Part shown: positions 1 to 9,175 of the stretch, piece by piece
Layout: each line of letters opens with the position of its first letter
Position numbering within the stretch: the first letter of the stretch is position 1
NCBI RefSeq assembly: GCF_022213955.1
Contig: NZ_JAKNTW010000007.1
Span: 124,001-188,000, forward strand
Source: Dolomitihabitans soli
GTDB taxonomy: Bacteria > Actinomycetota > Actinomycetes > Streptosporangiales > Streptosporangiaceae
Length of the DNA: 64,000 nt
Reading direction: 5' to 3'
Notes under the pieces: model-generated
What the model was told of the DNA's origin: nothing
The model's database searches: none
What the model saw: only the letters and a program-made list of their open reading frames with translations
Position numbers and translations under genes: made by a program

Positions 1-642
1 GGCTTCGTCACCTCCTCCACCCCCGACTACGCCCGCGGCCTGGAAGGCACGATCACGCACGACGAGGCCGCGGCGAACCGGCTGCTCGACGAGGCCGGCT
101 GGACCGCGAAGGGCGCCGACGGCATCCGGACCAAGGACGGCAGGCGGCTGGTCGCGTACTTCCCGATCGACCCCAGCTTCCCCGCCCAGCGCATGCAGAT
201 CGCGGTGCAGACCCAGGCGGCGGCCAAGCGGGCGGGCATCGACATCCAGCTCCAGACCCCGCCGACGCAGGAGGTCAGCGACCGCATCCTGGCCGGCGAC
301 TACGATCTCAGCTCGGGCCTGTGGGCGACCAACACCGCCGACGTGCTGTGGATCCAGTACTCCTCCGAGAACATCACCAGCGGCGACCGGCGCGGGCAGA
401 ACGTGGCCCGGCTGAAGGACGCCGAGGTGGACCGGCTGGTGCAGGAGGCCAGGGAGACCACCGACAAGGCGGAGCAGGCCGACCTGTACAACCAGGTCCA
501 GGCCAGGCTGATCGAACTCGTCCCCGCCATCCCGTTCTACGACGACCCGCGGCCGGTGTCGTACCAGAAGAAGGTGCGCGGGCTGAGCTTCACCCCCGCC
601 TACCCCTCGCCGTACTTCTACGACACCTGGCTGGACCGGTGA
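1..642 (+). CDS. ABC transporter substrate-binding protein, family 5 (C-terminal part)
   Basis: The reading frame is open from base 1 and runs 213 codons to a TGA at 640, so only the C-terminal part of an extracytoplasmic solute-binding protein (SBP_bac_5, peptide/nickel/opine class) is inside the window. Visible features are the LLDEAGW segment near the left edge, which is typical of the family, the helix-rich lobe with AKRAGIDIQLQ, and the terminal aromatic-rich tail. Two ABC permeases and a dual ATPase follow with 4-base overlaps, so this is the ligand receptor of that importer. The substrate cannot be read from the sequence; the monooxygenases at the end of the operon suggest a sulfur- or nitrogen-bearing small molecule rather than a peptide. 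Confidence 0.9.
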   Translation, partial: GFVTSSTPDYARGLEGTITHDEAAANRLLDEAGWTAKGADGIRTKDGRRLVAYFPIDPSFPAQRMQIAVQTQAAAKRAGIDIQLQTPPTQEVSDRILAGDYDLSSGLWATNTADVLWIQYSSENITSGDRRGQNVARLKDAEVDRLVQEARETTDKAEQADLYNQVQARLIELVPAIPFYDDPRPVSYQKKVRGLSFTPAYPSPYFYDTWLDR

Positions 643-1676
643 GCGAGCGAACCGGTGGGCGCGGCGGCCGTGTGCTCACGACGCCGGCGAAAGGCGGCGG
701 CGTGCACGGGGCGCTGCGCCTGGTCGGCTGGCGGCTGCTGACCGGGCTGGGCGTGCTCTGGGGCGCGGCCACCCTGGCGTTCCTGGTGCTCCACCTGACC
801 CCGGGCGACCAGGCGCAGGCCATCGTGGGCGGCGAGAACGCGGCCCCGACACCCGAGGTGATCGCCCAGGTCACCCGCGAGTACCGGCTGGACGAGCCCT
901 GGTACGTCCAGTACCTGCTCCACCTGGGCAGGGTGGTGCGCGGCGACCTCGGGACGTCGTACCGGCTGCACACGCCGGTGACGCAGGCCATCGGCGAGCA
1001 GGCGGGCGCGACCCTGGAGCTGGCCGCGGCCGCGGCGGTCGTCGCCCTGGCGCTGTCGGTGGTGGTCGCGCTCGCCAGCGCGAAGCGGCGCAGGTGGGTC
1101 CGCGGCCTGGCCTCGGGCTCGGAGCTGGTCATCGCCTCCATCCCGTCGTTCTGGCTGGGCATCCTGCTGCTCACCGTCTTCTCGTTCGGGCTGCGGCTGT
1201 TCCCCGCGACGGGCAGCCACGGGTTCCAGTCGCTGGTGCTGCCCGCGCTCGCCCTCGCGCTGCCGATCGCCGGGGTGCTGGGCCATGTGCTGCGCGAGGC
1301 GCTGGAGGAGGTGCTGGAGGAGCCGTTCGTGATCAGCGCGCGTACCCGCGGGCAGGGTGACATGGCGGTGCGACTGCGGCACGCGCTCAGGCACGCCCTG
1401 GTGCCGCTCATCACGATGACCGGCTACTGGGTGGGCGCGCTGCTCGGCGGCGCGGTGATCACCGAGACGCTGTTCACCCGGCAGGGTATCGGGCGGCTGC
1501 TGCTGGGCGCGGTCAACGCCAAGGACCTGCCGGTGGTGCTCGGCGTCGTGCTGCTGTCGGCAGGGATCTACGTGCTGGTCAACCTGCTGGTCGACCTGCT
1601 CTACCTGGTGATCGACCCGCGGCTGCGCGACGCGCCCGCGCCGGCCGCGCGTACCGCCGTGGAGGGCTCCGCATGA
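639..1676 (+). CDS. ABC transporter permease, DppB/OppB type
   Basis: Inner-membrane permease of an oligopeptide-class ABC importer, 345 residues from a GTG that overlaps the stop of the binding protein (GTGA). After a short basic, glycine-rich N-terminus there is a first membrane helix (LGVLWGAATLAFLVLHL), a long extracytoplasmic segment with the family motif PGDQAQ and YVQYLLHLGRVVRGDLGTS, and then the BPD_transp_1 domain with about five more helices. The EAA-like coupling loop is seen as ARTRGQGDMAVRLRHALRHALVPL. A second GTG at 672 is an alternative start. It pairs with the next permease to form the channel heterodimer. Confidence 0.93.
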   Translation: MSERTGGRGGRVLTTPAKGGGVHGALRLVGWRLLTGLGVLWGAATLAFLVLHLTPGDQAQAIVGGENAAPTPEVIAQVTREYRLDEPWYVQYLLHLGRVVRGDLGTSYRLHTPVTQAIGEQAGATLELAAAAAVVALALSVVVALASAKRRRWVRGLASGSELVIASIPSFWLGILLLTVFSFGLRLFPATGSHGFQSLVLPALALALPIAGVLGHVLREALEEVLEEPFVISARTRGQGDMAVRLRHALRHALVPLITMTGYWVGALLGGAVITETLFTRQGIGRLLLGAVNAKDLPVVLGVVLLSAGIYVLVNLLVDLLYLVIDPRLRDAPAPAARTAVEGSA

Positions 1677-2482
1677 GGAGGATCAGGCCGGGCGTCTGGC
1701 TCGCCGCACTGGTACTGGCGCTGCTGGTGCTGGCCGCGGCGCTGCCGTACCTGTTCACGGGGCAGGACCCGCTGACGGTGGACAGCGGCGCCACGCTCCG
1801 GCCGCCCAGCGCCGAGCACCTGCTCGGCACCGACGAGAACGGCAGGGACGTGTTCAGCCGGATCGTCTACGGCACCCGCGCCTCGCTGCTGCTCGGGTTC
1901 GGCGCGATCGCGATCGCGCTGGCCGCCGGCGGGCTGCTGGGCGTGGCCGCCGGGCTCGGCAACCGGTTCGTGGAGAACCTGATCATGCGGCTCTCCGACG
2001 TGGGGCTGGCCTTCCCCGAGCTGCTGCTCGCCCTGGTGGTGATCACGGTGGCCGGCGGCGGCACCACGAACGCGGTGCTCGCCATCGGCGTGGCGAACAT
2101 CCCGAACTACGCGCGGGTGGTGCGCGCCCAGACCCTGTCCATCCGCCGCTCGACCTACGTCGAGGCGGCCCGCGCGCTCGGGCTGTCCGGGCCGCGCGTG
2201 GTGTTCCGGCACGTGCTGCCCAACGCGGTCAAGCCGGTGCTGATCCTGGCCACCATCGGCGTGGGCACGGCCCTGGTGGCCGGCTCGGCGCTGAGCTTCC
2301 TCGGGCTCGGCACGCCGCCGCCGGAGCCGGAGTGGGGCTCGATGCTCTCCACCGCGCGCGCCTTCATCTCGCGCGCCTGGTGGTACGGCGTGTTCCCGGG
2401 CGCGGCGATCACGCTCACCGTGATCAGCGTGACCGTCGTCGGCCGCGCGCTTCGACTGCGATCGGAAGGCAGGACCTGGTGA
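1673..2482 (+). CDS. ABC transporter permease, DppC/OppC type
   Basis: Second permease subunit (269 residues), starting at an ATG that overlaps the upstream stop (ATGA). It has the DppC hallmarks: an N-terminal membrane helix, the extracytoplasmic HLLGTDENGRDVFSRIVYG motif around residues 47-65, the BPD_transp_1 domain, and the coupling loop EAARALGLSGPRVVFRHVLPN. The C-terminus reads SFLGLGTPPPEPEWGSML, a segment very widely conserved in this family. Its stop overlaps the GTG start of the ATPase, so all transporter genes are translationally coupled. Confidence 0.94.
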   Translation: MRRIRPGVWLAALVLALLVLAAALPYLFTGQDPLTVDSGATLRPPSAEHLLGTDENGRDVFSRIVYGTRASLLLGFGAIAIALAAGGLLGVAAGLGNRFVENLIMRLSDVGLAFPELLLALVVITVAGGGTTNAVLAIGVANIPNYARVVRAQTLSIRRSTYVEAARALGLSGPRVVFRHVLPNAVKPVLILATIGVGTALVAGSALSFLGLGTPPPEPEWGSMLSTARAFISRAWWYGVFPGAAITLTVISVTVVGRALRLRSEGRTW

Positions 2483-4083
2483 CGGCATTGCTCAAGGTGG
2501 AGGACCTGCGCGTCGCCTTCGGCGGCACCGCGGTCGTGGACGGTGTCGGCTTCGAGGTGCGCCGCGGCGAGTGCCTGGCCCTGGTCGGGGAGTCCGGCTC
2601 GGGCAAGAGCGTCACCGCGCGTACGCTCGTCGGGCTGACCGGCGACGGGGCGGCGGTGGAGGCGGGCGAACTGAGCTTCGCCGGACGAGACCTGCGCCGC
2701 ATGCGCGAGCGCGCCTGGCGCCGGATCCGCGGCGGCAGGATCGGATTCGTGCTCCAGGACGCGCTGGTGTCCCTGGACCCGCTGCGCCCGGTCGGCCGGG
2801 AGGTCGCCGAGGTGCTGGCCGCGCACACCGGGTTGTCCCGCGCGGCGCGCACGGCGCGGGTCGCCGAGCTGCTCGCCGAGGTGGGCGTGCCAGAGCCGGA
2901 GCTGCGCGCCAGACAGCTCCCCCATGAGCTGTCCGGCGGGCTGAGGCAGCGGGCGCTGATCGCGACCGCGATCGCCGCCGAGCCGGAGCTCATCATCGCC
3001 GACGAGCCGACCACCGCGCTGGACGTGACCATCCAGGCCCAGGTGCTCGACCTGCTGGCCCGGATCAAGAGCGAGGACAGGTCCCTGCTGATCATCAGCC
3101 ACGACCTGGCCGTGGTCGCCAGGCTCGCCGACCGGGTCGCGGTGATGAAGGACGGCCGGATCGTCGAGCAGGGCCCGGCCGACCGGGTGCTGCGCGCGCC
3201 CGAGCACGCGTACACGCGCGCGCTGCTGGCCGCGATCCCCGCCGAGCACACCAAGGGCACCCGCCTGTCCGGCCCGGCGGAGGCGGTGCGGCTCGCCCGC
3301 CCGGAACCGGGCGACGTCGTGGTCCGGGTGGACGGGGCGGGCAAGTCGTTCCGCGGCCCGGACGGCGTGGCGCGGGCGGCCGTGCGGGACGTGTCGTTCA
3401 CGCTCCGCGCGGGCGAGACCGTCGGCATCGTCGGCGAGTCCGGCTCCGGCAAGACGACGACGGCCAGGATCGCGCTCGGGCTGACCGAGCCGGACACCGG
3501 CTCCGTCGAGGTGCGCGGCCGCGCCTGGGCCGGCCTCGGCCGGGCGGAGGCGCGCACGCTGCGCCGCGACATCCAGGTCGTCTACCAGGACCCGCTGGCC
3601 TCCTTCGACCCGCGCTACACGGTGGACAAGGTGCTCGCCGAGGCCCTCGCCGTGGCAGGGGTGCCGCGCGAACGCCGCCGCGAGCGATCCGTCGAGCTGC
3701 TGGAACTGGTCGGGCTGGACGAGCGGCACCTGCGCCGCCGGCCGCTGCACCTGTCCGGCGGGCAGCGGCAGCGGGTCGCGATCGCCAGGGCGCTCGCGCC
3801 CGAGCCGGCCGTGCTGGTGTGCGACGAGCCGGTGTCCGCGCTGGACGTATCGGTGCAGGCGCAGGTGCTCGACCTGCTGGACGACGTGCAGCGGCGCACC
3901 GGCGTGGCGTACCTGTTCATCTCGCACGACCTCGGCGTGATCTACCACGCGTGCGACCGGGTCCTGGTGATGAAGGACGGCCAGGTGGTCGAGCAGGGCC
4001 CGGTGGAGCGGGTCTTCCGCGAGCCGGAGCATCACTACACCCGCGAGCTGATCGCGGCGATCCCGAGACTGACGACGGCGTGA
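2479..4083 (+). CDS. ABC transporter dual ATPase (DppD-DppF fusion)
   Basis: A 534-residue protein holding two complete nucleotide-binding domains, the fused DppD/DppF arrangement common in actinobacterial peptide-class importers. Domain 1 (about residues 1-265) has Walker A GESGSGKS, signature LSGGLRQR and Walker B LIIADEPTTALD. Domain 2 (about 275-530) has GESGSGKT, LSGGQRQR and VLVCDEPVSALD. Each half ends with an oligo_HPY-like tail (AYTRALLAAIP, HYTRELIAAIP). The start is the GTG overlapping the preceding TGA; longer in-frame extensions would run back into the permease gene. It energises the two permeases encoded just upstream. Confidence 0.95.
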   Translation: MTALLKVEDLRVAFGGTAVVDGVGFEVRRGECLALVGESGSGKSVTARTLVGLTGDGAAVEAGELSFAGRDLRRMRERAWRRIRGGRIGFVLQDALVSLDPLRPVGREVAEVLAAHTGLSRAARTARVAELLAEVGVPEPELRARQLPHELSGGLRQRALIATAIAAEPELIIADEPTTALDVTIQAQVLDLLARIKSEDRSLLIISHDLAVVARLADRVAVMKDGRIVEQGPADRVLRAPEHAYTRALLAAIPAEHTKGTRLSGPAEAVRLARPEPGDVVVRVDGAGKSFRGPDGVARAAVRDVSFTLRAGETVGIVGESGSGKTTTARIALGLTEPDTGSVEVRGRAWAGLGRAEARTLRRDIQVVYQDPLASFDPRYTVDKVLAEALAVAGVPRERRRERSVELLELVGLDERHLRRRPLHLSGGQRQRVAIARALAPEPAVLVCDEPVSALDVSVQAQVLDLLDDVQRRTGVAYLFISHDLGVIYHACDRVLVMKDGQVVEQGPVERVFREPEHHYTRELIAAIPRLTTA

Positions 4084-4093
4084 GGAGGCGGCT

Positions 4094-5317
4094 GTGACAC
4101 ATGTGATCAAGACCGACGAGGAGGCCGTCGAGGTCGCGCGCTCGCTCGCCCGCGGCTTCGCCGAGGGCGCGGCGCGGCGCGACGCCGAGCGCGTGCTGCC
4201 GGCGGCCGAGGTGGAGGCGCTGTCGGCGAGCGGGCTGCTGGCCATCACGGTGCCACGGGCGTACGGCGGCGCGGGGGTGCGCACGGCGACGCTCGGCGCG
4301 GTGATCAGGGAGCTGTCGGCGGCGGACGGCAGCATCGGGCAGATCCCGCAGAACCACTTCTGGTACGTCGAGGCGATCAGGGAGAACGGCACGCCCGCGC
4401 AGCGGGAATTCTTCTTCCGCGAGGTGCTCTCGGGCCGGCGGCTCGGCAACGCCGCGGTGGACGACCGGGCGCCGGACGGTTCCCGGCTGCGGGCCAGGCT
4501 GCGCCCGCGCGAGGGCGGCGGCTACCTCGTCTCGGGGCGCAAGGTGTACTCCACCGGCGCGTTGTTCGCGCACTGGATCCCAGTGATCGTGCTGGACGAG
4601 GAGGAGCGGCACCACACGGCGCTCGTGCCGCGCGACGCCCCCGGCCTGTCCGTGATCGACGACTGGGACGGCATGGGACAGCGCACGACGGCCAGCGGCA
4701 CCGTCGTGCTCGACGACGTGGCCGTGCGGGAGGACCGGCTGATCCCCAGCCACCGCACGTACGAGCGGGCGAGCACGTTCCGCAGCTTCGGTCTGCTGAT
4801 GCACGCCGCGATCGACACCGGAATCGCCGAGGGAGCGCTGGCGGACGCCGCCCGCTACCTGCGCGGCTACACCAAGGGCGGCTGGCCGGGCAACCAGGCG
4901 CAGCGAGTCGTGGAGGACCCGGTCGTGGTGCAGCGCTTCGGCGAGCTGGCCGTGCTCGTACGCGCGGCCCGCGCGCTTCTGGAGTCCGCCGGCGACGTGA
5001 TCGACGAGGCCCGCGAGGCGATCGCGCAGGCCGGCGACCCGGAGGAGGCCGACCGCTGGGAGGGTGAGGCGGCGGTGGCGATGGCCGCCGCCCGGGTCCA
5101 GGCCGACACGGCCGCCAACCGGGTGACCGCCGAGTGGTTCGAGCTGGCCGGGGCGGGCGCGTCGCTGCGCTCGCTGAACCTGGACCGGCACTGGCGCAAC
5201 GCCCGCACCCACACCGTTCACGATCCCCGCCGGCTCAAGGTGCACGACGTCGGCGACTTCCACCTCAACGGCATCGCCCCCGCCCGCCCCAGCCACGTAC
5301 GGAGCGCAGCGCAGTGA
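4094..5317 (+). CDS. SfnB/DszC-type acyl-CoA dehydrogenase-fold flavin monooxygenase
   Basis: 407 residues with the acyl-CoA dehydrogenase fold in the branch of SfnB/DszC enzymes, which use reduced flavin and oxygen to oxidise organosulfur or similar compounds instead of oxidising acyl-CoA. Seen directly: N-terminal helical domain with LLAITVPRAYGGAG, a beta domain with SGRKVYSTGALFAHWIPV, and a C-terminal helical bundle ending HWRNARTHTVHDPRRLKVHDVGDF, which is typical of SfnB. The GTG start has a GAGGAGG ribosome-binding site 5 bases upstream and lies 10 bases after the ATPase gene. The flavin reductase partner is not in the window. Exact substrate is unknown. Confidence 0.87.
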   Translation: MTHVIKTDEEAVEVARSLARGFAEGAARRDAERVLPAAEVEALSASGLLAITVPRAYGGAGVRTATLGAVIRELSAADGSIGQIPQNHFWYVEAIRENGTPAQREFFFREVLSGRRLGNAAVDDRAPDGSRLRARLRPREGGGYLVSGRKVYSTGALFAHWIPVIVLDEEERHHTALVPRDAPGLSVIDDWDGMGQRTTASGTVVLDDVAVREDRLIPSHRTYERASTFRSFGLLMHAAIDTGIAEGALADAARYLRGYTKGGWPGNQAQRVVEDPVVVQRFGELAVLVRAARALLESAGDVIDEAREAIAQAGDPEEADRWEGEAAVAMAAARVQADTAANRVTAEWFELAGAGASLRSLNLDRHWRNARTHTVHDPRRLKVHDVGDFHLNGIAPARPSHVRSAAQ

Positions 5318-6687
5318 CCTCGACGACCGACCTCATCCACTTCAACCTGTTCGAGATGAACTGCGTCGGCCACATCCAGCACGGGTTGTGGCGGCATCCG
5401 GCGAACAACCGGCACAGGTACACCGACATCGGCTACTGGACGGACCTGGCCAGGCTGCTGGAACGCGGCCTGTTCGACGCGGTCTTCCTCGCCGACGTGG
5501 TCGGCCTGTACGACCGCTATCAGGGCGGCCCTGACACCGCGATCCGCGAGGCGGTGCAGGTGCCGGCCAACGACCCGTTGCTCCTGGTGCCCGCGATGGC
5601 CGCGGTGACCGAGCACCTCGGGTTCGCGGTCACGTTCTCCACGACGTACGAGCCGCCGTTCGCGCACGCCCGCCGCATGTCCACCCTGGACCATCTGACC
5701 AAGGGCCGGGTGGCCTGGAACGTGGTGACGTCCTACCTGCGCGGCGCGGCGCGGAACTTCGGCCTGGACGACGAGATCGAGCACGACCTGCGGTACGAGA
5801 TCGCCGAGGAGTACCTGGAGGTGCTCTACAAGCTGTGGGAGGGGAGCTGGGAGGACGGGGCGGTGGTGCGCGACCGGGAGCGGGCGGTCTACACCGACCC
5901 GGCCAAGGTGCACCCGATCGACCACGTCGGCAAGCACTTCCGGGTCGCCGGGCCGCACCTGTCGGAGCCGTCGCCGCAGCGCACCCCGGTGATCTACCAG
6001 GCGGGCAACTCCGAGCGCGGCAAGGACTTCGCGGCCCGGCACGCCGAGGCGATCTTCACCGGGGCGCCGACGCTGGCCGAACTGCGCGAGGAGATCGCCG
6101 ACATCGGGCGCAGGGCAGCCGGGCACGGCCGCGACCCCGGCCACGTGAAGGTCTTCCCCGGCGCCTCGGTGATCGTCGGCAGGACCGAGGAGGAGGCGGC
6201 GGCCAAGGTCGCCGAGCTGCAGCGGTACATCCGGCCCGAGGGGTTCCTGGCCCAGCGCGGCAGCGGCATCGACTTCGCGGCGTACGACCCGGACGACCGG
6301 ATCGACGACCTCGTGGCCCGTGGCGGGGACTTCACCGAGCGGGCCGTACGTCACCTGGTGGGGCGGGACCTGCGGGTGCGCGACGTGCTCGGCTCCATCG
6401 GCAGGGTCGGCCAGGGCCCGTTGTTCGCGTCCGGCACGCCCGGCCAGGTGGCCGACGAGATCGAGCGCTGGGCCGACGAGACCGGCGCGGCCGGGTTCAA
6501 CCTCATGCAGTATCTCTCCCCCGGCACCGCCGAGGACTTCGTCGAACTGGTCGTGCCCGAGCTGCAACGGCGGGGCAGGTACCGCACGTCCTATGACGAC
6601 ACCACGCTGCGCGAGCGCCTCCTCGGTCCGGGCCTGCACCGGCTCCCGGACACCCACCCCGGCGCGGCCTTCCGCGACTTCCGGTAG
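5314..6687 (+). CDS. NtaA/SnaA/DszA-family FMN-dependent monooxygenase
   Basis: 457-residue luciferase-like monooxygenase of the two-component NtaA/DszA/SnaA branch, which takes FMNH2 from a separate reductase. The N-terminus HFNLFEMNCVGHIQHGLWRHP, the TTYEPPFAHARRMSTLDHLTKGRVAWNVVTSY block and PVIYQAGNSERGKDFAARHAEAIFTGAPT are diagnostic of the family. The GTG start overlaps the stop of the SfnB-like gene (GTGA). With that gene and the ABC importer it forms an uptake-and-oxidation operon; sulfonate, sulfone, aminopolycarboxylate or thiophene-like substrates are all possible and cannot be separated by reading alone. Confidence 0.92.
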   Translation: MTSTTDLIHFNLFEMNCVGHIQHGLWRHPANNRHRYTDIGYWTDLARLLERGLFDAVFLADVVGLYDRYQGGPDTAIREAVQVPANDPLLLVPAMAAVTEHLGFAVTFSTTYEPPFAHARRMSTLDHLTKGRVAWNVVTSYLRGAARNFGLDDEIEHDLRYEIAEEYLEVLYKLWEGSWEDGAVVRDRERAVYTDPAKVHPIDHVGKHFRVAGPHLSEPSPQRTPVIYQAGNSERGKDFAARHAEAIFTGAPTLAELREEIADIGRRAAGHGRDPGHVKVFPGASVIVGRTEEEAAAKVAELQRYIRPEGFLAQRGSGIDFAAYDPDDRIDDLVARGGDFTERAVRHLVGRDLRVRDVLGSIGRVGQGPLFASGTPGQVADEIERWADETGAAGFNLMQYLSPGTAEDFVELVVPELQRRGRYRTSYDDTTLRERLLGPGLHRLPDTHPGAAFRDFR

Positions 6688-6984
6688 TCACCGGGACATG
6701 TCGCGACCGAACCGCTGATCCAAAAGGCCGAACGGCCCACGGCTCTCCTCGGCACCTGTCCGGGGAGGGACACCCCTTCTGACCATCGTGATGCAACCGC
6801 GATGGAAACGGAAGGATCGCGAACCATCGTGATCCGCTACCCCCACCTGGGCCTCAACTTCTCGTCTACCTGGCGTTTCATGGACTCCCTGGAACAGCCA
6901 ACAACCGGCTGTCGTCGCTTGGGTGATCCAAACGTTCACCCTCTGGGCTGACGGCTACCGCCCATAACAGGCATACTCCTCCAC
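6688..6984 (+). promoter_or_regulatory. Intergenic region with nested dyads and a candidate leaderless promoter
   Basis: 297 bases without a convincing gene. Two inverted repeats lie close together: CCATCG at 6783-6788 with CGATGG at 6800-6805, and GGATCGCGA at 6814-6822 with TCGTGATCC at 6827-6835 (8 of 9 positions pair). The pentadecamer ACCATCGTGATSC occurs in both, as a direct repeat. Further right, CTGACG (6948-6953) and CATACT (6972-6977) are spaced like -35 and -10 boxes (18 bases) and end about 7 bases before the GTG of the next gene, which has no ribosome-binding site. Confidence 0.35.
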
Positions 6985-7782
6985 GTGCAGCGCCGTTACG
7001 CCTTCCTCGACCATCCGGGCCCGCTGGCCTTCGCCCACCGCGGCGGAGCCGGCGAGGGGCGGGAGAACACCTTCGCCGCGTTCAACCGAGCGATCGAGCT
7101 CGGTTACACCTACCTCGAGACCGACGTGCACGCGACCGCCGACGGCGTGCTGCTGGCCTTCCACGACCACACCCTGGACCGGGTGACCGACCGGCGCGGC
7201 AGGCTCGCCGAACTCCCCTACCGGCTGGTACGGCAGGCGCGCATCGGCGGGGCGGAGGAGATCCCGCTGCTGGAGGACCTGCTCGGCACCTGGCCGCAGG
7301 CCCGCTTCAACATCGACGTCAAGTCGGCCGGGGCGATCGGCCCGCTCGCCGAGGCCGTGCGGCGCACCGGGGCGCACACCAGGATCTGCCTGACGTCCTT
7401 CTCCGACGAACGCCTGGCCAGGGCGCGCGCGGCGCTCGGTGACGACGTGTGCTCCGCCCTCGGCCCCCGCGGCGTCGCCGCACTGCGCGCCGCCGCCGCC
7501 ACCTCCGCGTACGGCAGGCTGCTCACCGGCCTGGCCCGCGCCGGGGTGCCGTGCGCGCAGGTGCCGGTCGGCTTCCGCGGGCTGCGGATCACCACCCGGG
7601 CGCTGGTGCGCACCGCGCACGCCCTCGGCATGCAGGTGCACGTGTGGACCATCAACGACACCGACCGCATGGAACAACTGCTCGACCTGGGCGTCGACGG
7701 CATCATGACCGACAACATCTCGGGCCTGCGCGACGTGCTCGGCGCCCGGGACATGTGGCATCCCGGCAGGATCGCCGGCTGA
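6985..7782 (+). CDS. Glycerophosphodiester phosphodiesterase family protein
   Basis: 265-residue GDPD-family TIM-barrel enzyme that hydrolyses glycerophosphodiesters to glycerol-3-phosphate and an alcohol, probably intracellular as no signal peptide is seen. Catalytic motif residues are present: H18-R19 in AHRGG, E27-N28, metal ligands E45 and D47 in YLETDVHATADG, and H60 in FHDHTLDR. The C-terminal strand GMQVHVWTINDTDRMEQLLDLGVDGIMTDN is the usual family ending. The GTG has no Shine-Dalgarno and a -10-like CATACT ends 7 bases upstream, so the mRNA may be leaderless. Confidence 0.94.
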   Translation: MQRRYAFLDHPGPLAFAHRGGAGEGRENTFAAFNRAIELGYTYLETDVHATADGVLLAFHDHTLDRVTDRRGRLAELPYRLVRQARIGGAEEIPLLEDLLGTWPQARFNIDVKSAGAIGPLAEAVRRTGAHTRICLTSFSDERLARARAALGDDVCSALGPRGVAALRAAAATSAYGRLLTGLARAGVPCAQVPVGFRGLRITTRALVRTAHALGMQVHVWTINDTDRMEQLLDLGVDGIMTDNISGLRDVLGARDMWHPGRIAG

Positions 7783-7813
7783 TCTCCGCTCCACCCCCCG
7801 CGCAAGGAGAACA

Positions 7814-9175
7814 ATGACTGCCCCCGCCGTCCTCGACGAGTCCCCCGCGGCCCGCCGCCGCGAGCAACGCGGCTGGTACTGGTACGACTGGGCGAACTCC
7901 GCGTTCCCCACCACGGTCCTGACGGTCTTCCTGGGCCCCTACCTGACGTCGGTGGCCAAGGCCTCGGCGGAGCGCGACGGCAGCAAGTTCGTCGACGTGC
8001 TGGGCATCGACATGGAGCCGAGCGCCTACTACCCGTTCGTCGTCGGCACCGCGGCGATCCTGCAGATCATCCTGATGCCCATCGCGGGAGCGCTGGCCGA
8101 CCACACGGGCCGCAAGAAGGAGCTGATGGGCGCGTTCGCGTTCCTCGGCGCGGCGGCCACGGTCTGCTTCTGGCTGGTCTCCGACGGGGGGTACCTGCTG
8201 GGCGGCGGGCTGTTCCTGATCGCCAACGTCGGGTTCGCCTCCGCGTTCGTGATCTACAACTCGTTCCTGCCGGAGATCGCCACGCCTGATGAGCGTGACC
8301 GGGTCTCCGCCGCGGGCTGGGGGTTCGGGTATCTGGGCGGTGGGCTGCTGCTCGCCGTGAACCTGGGGTTGTTCCTCAACGCCGAGGCCCTCGGCCTGGA
8401 CGGGGACCTCGCGCCGCGGATCGCGCTGGCCTCGGCGGGGCTGTGGTGGGGCGGTTTCACGATCATTCCGATGCTGCGGCTGCGCAACCGGCGGGCGCTG
8501 CCCCGCGAGGCGGAGAGCACCGGGCAGGCGGTCGGCCGGAGCTTCCGCGAACTCGGCCGCACCATCAGGGACCTGCGCCGCTATCCGCTCACGCTGGCCT
8601 TCCTGGTCGCCTACCTGATCTACAACGACGGCGTGCAGACCGTCATCTCCTTCTCGGCCACCTACGCGGACGTGGAACTGAAGCTGGACGCGGAAGTCAG
8701 CATCGCCGCGATCCTGATGGTGCAGTTCGTGGCGTTCTTCGGCGCGTTGCTGCTGGGCCGGGTGGCGAGGACGTACGGCGCCAAGCGGGTGGTGATGGGC
8801 GCGCTGGTGGCGTGGACCCTGGTCGTGGTCGTGGCCTACTTCCTGCCGGAACGCTCGGCGGCGGCGTTCTTCGCGCTGGGGTTCGCCATCGCGATCGTGA
8901 TGGGCGGCACCCAGGCCCTGTCGCGGTCGCTGTTCTCGCACGTGATCCCCAAGGGCAAGGAGGCGGAGTACTACAGCCTGTACGAGATCAGCGACAAGGG
9001 CTCGACGTTCCTCGGCTCGTTCACCCTCGGCCTGGCCCTGCAGTTCACCGGCAGTTACCGGCTCGGCATCGCCTCGCTGATCATCTTCTTCGTGCTCGGC
9101 TTCGTGGGGCTCGCCCTGGTGAATTTGCCCAAGGCGATCCGGGCGGCGGGCAACGAGGTGCCCGAGAAGATCTAG
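7814..9175 (+). CDS. MFS transporter, UMF1/Atg22-like family
   Basis: 453 residues with about twelve membrane helices, matching the UMF1 branch of the major facilitator superfamily (Atg22-like). The N-terminus RGWYWYDWANSAFPTTVLTVFLGPYL and the central PDERDRVSAAGWGFGYLGGGLLLAVNL and VAYLIYNDGVQTVI segments are characteristic of the family. The ATG follows an AAGGAGAA ribosome-binding site. Substrate is unknown; Atg22 relatives move amino acids from the yeast vacuole, but bacterial members are uncharacterised in this respect. It lies 31 bases after the phosphodiesterase and may be cotranscribed. Its stop overlaps the stop of the convergent HxlR gene. Confidence 0.92.
   Translation: MTAPAVLDESPAARRREQRGWYWYDWANSAFPTTVLTVFLGPYLTSVAKASAERDGSKFVDVLGIDMEPSAYYPFVVGTAAILQIILMPIAGALADHTGRKKELMGAFAFLGAAATVCFWLVSDGGYLLGGGLFLIANVGFASAFVIYNSFLPEIATPDERDRVSAAGWGFGYLGGGLLLAVNLGLFLNAEALGLDGDLAPRIALASAGLWWGGFTIIPMLRLRNRRALPREAESTGQAVGRSFRELGRTIRDLRRYPLTLAFLVAYLIYNDGVQTVISFSATYADVELKLDAEVSIAAILMVQFVAFFGALLLGRVARTYGAKRVVMGALVAWTLVVVVAYFLPERSAAAFFALGFAIAIVMGGTQALSRSLFSHVIPKGKEAEYYSLYEISDKGSTFLGSFTLGLALQFTGSYRLGIASLIIFFVLGFVGLALVNLPKAIRAAGNEVPEKI

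Noticed and set aside
2155-4449. A 764-codon minus-strand open frame opposite the dual ATPase
   Set aside because: Composition is Arg/Gly/Ala/Pro-rich shadow sequence; the plus strand encodes an unmistakable ABC ATPase.
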